Of a stretch of 6,615 nt of DNA, positions 6,251-6,615 are shown one piece after another; position 1 is the stretch's first letter; every line of letters begins with the position of its first letter. The stretch comes from DASWIV01 sp036397475 (GTDB taxonomy: Bacteria > JAJVIF01 > JAPKYR01). The stretch lies in NCBI GenBank assembly GCA_036397475.1, contig DASWIV010000256.1, positions 1-6,615 of the forward strand. The letters are read 5' to 3'. The notes under the pieces are model-generated. The model saw nothing but the letters and a program-made list of their open reading frames with translations, was not told where the DNA came from and ran no database searches. The position numbers were made by a program, and so were the translations under genes.

Positions 6251-6615
6251 CTAATAATAATATTTGCAATATTCCCAGTGATGCTGCAAATATCCCGACA
6301 ATCGCCTGCCGCATCCAGCGAGTCTTGTCTATTGGATCCTCCCTGATATTCGGCTGCACAAAATAAAACAGGATACAGGCAATTATGATAGGGATAATCG
6401 AAACAACAAAATAACCGATTGATTTAAGAGGAGGCAGGCTGTATATGGAATAATTAAACTGCCAGTTATTTATGAGCATCCATGGTGCCATGATCAGCAC
6501 CCACGATAGCATGGACGATATCGTTATATTCCGCCACACAGGTTTTTCGGGATATTTAAAACTCAGACTCGCGATCCCGGTGATAGCAAGTTGGGCCGCA
6601 TATAACAATGAATAG
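6243..6615 (-). CDS. Multi-pass membrane protein, C-terminal part
   Basis: The minus-strand frame is open to the window edge (codons for Y-S precede the TTG at 6608), so the true start is probably outside and the TTG is not trusted. At least 121 residues are visible. Counting from that TTG, four hydrophobic stretches are seen: about 3-16, 29-46 (ISSMLSWVLIMAPWMLI), 64-84 (SIGYFVVSIIPIIIACILFYF) and 101-120 (QAIVGIFAASLGILQILLLG). A charged loop, NIREDPIDKTRWMR, lies between the last two. No catalytic motif or known family is recognised. Its stop overlaps the start of the acyltransferase gene (8 bp with the GTG start), so it belongs to the same operon. It could be an exporter component, a small integral-membrane subunit or a membrane enzyme fragment; the sequence does not decide. 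Confidence 0.7.
   Translation of the reverse strand, partial: YSLLYAAQLAITGIASLSFKYPEKPVWRNITISSMLSWVLIMAPWMLINNWQFNYSIYSLPPLKSIGYFVVSIIPIIIACILFYFVQPNIREDPIDKTRWMRQAIVGIFAASLGILQILLLGD
6248..6252 (-). promoter_or_regulatory. Likely Shine-Dalgarno deciding the acyltransferase start
   Basis: AGGTG on the minus strand overlaps the GTG start candidate at 6250, which therefore has no ribosome site of its own at normal distance. It lies 9 bases before the TTG at 6238, an acceptable spacing. This favours a protein starting near LKIQIKSSDEL, four residues shorter than the GTG form. Both starts are non-ATG, so the choice is tentative. Confidence 0.45.

Noticed and set aside
1..6615. CRISPR array, tRNA, insertion sequence or defence system
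   Set aside because: No spaced direct repeats, no tRNA-like fold, no transposase or nuclease motifs and no terminal inverted repeats were found on reading both strands.

Overview
The window is bacterial DNA of moderate GC content with closely packed genes. The left half encodes fragments of large, probably secreted beta-propeller proteins, and the right half is a leftward cluster of enzyme and membrane genes. TIG-like, sialidase-like, LVIVD and SBBP-like propeller repeats close together are typical of Gram-negative environmental lineages with many surface repeat proteins, such as FCB-group, Planctomycetes-like or candidate phyla. No rRNA or other phylogenetic marker is present, so the taxon is not determined.

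Layout, left to right. (1) 1-1322, plus strand: the 3' part of a large extracellular protein, with the end of a TIG/IPT-like domain followed by a sialidase-like propeller with an Asp-box. (2) 1354-1387: a strong hairpin with a T-tract and an A-run on the opposite flank, placed between convergent genes and able to serve both. (3) 1400-3271, minus strand: a long LVIVD-repeat propeller protein whose frame starts in the middle of a repeat, so its 5' end appears to be lost. (4) About 3303-3660, plus strand: a two-repeat SBBP-like propeller remnant with no ends of its own, carrying a frameshift at a G5 run. (5) 3669-6615, minus strand: three overlapping genes, in transcription order a multi-pass membrane protein (5' end outside the window), a two-domain GNAT-like acyltransferase, and an ANL-superfamily acyl-adenylating enzyme resembling OleC.

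The three right-hand genes look like one translationally coupled operon: 8 bp and 4 bp overlaps, with a Shine-Dalgarno for each internal start. A ligase that activates a carboxylate next to an acyltransferase suggests a small-molecule or lipid acylation pathway. The substrate is unknown, and no other ole-type genes lie in the window. No hairpin terminator is visible after the ligase, so operon transcripts could run through the antisense side of the remnant into the LVIVD frame and stop at the hairpin near 1354.

The most unusual place is 3287-3310, where two unrelated propeller coding sequences meet head to head and both lack N-termini. This is either a real rearrangement scar or an assembly chimera. 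Apart from this I see no clear mobile element, CRISPR array, RNA gene or defence system.
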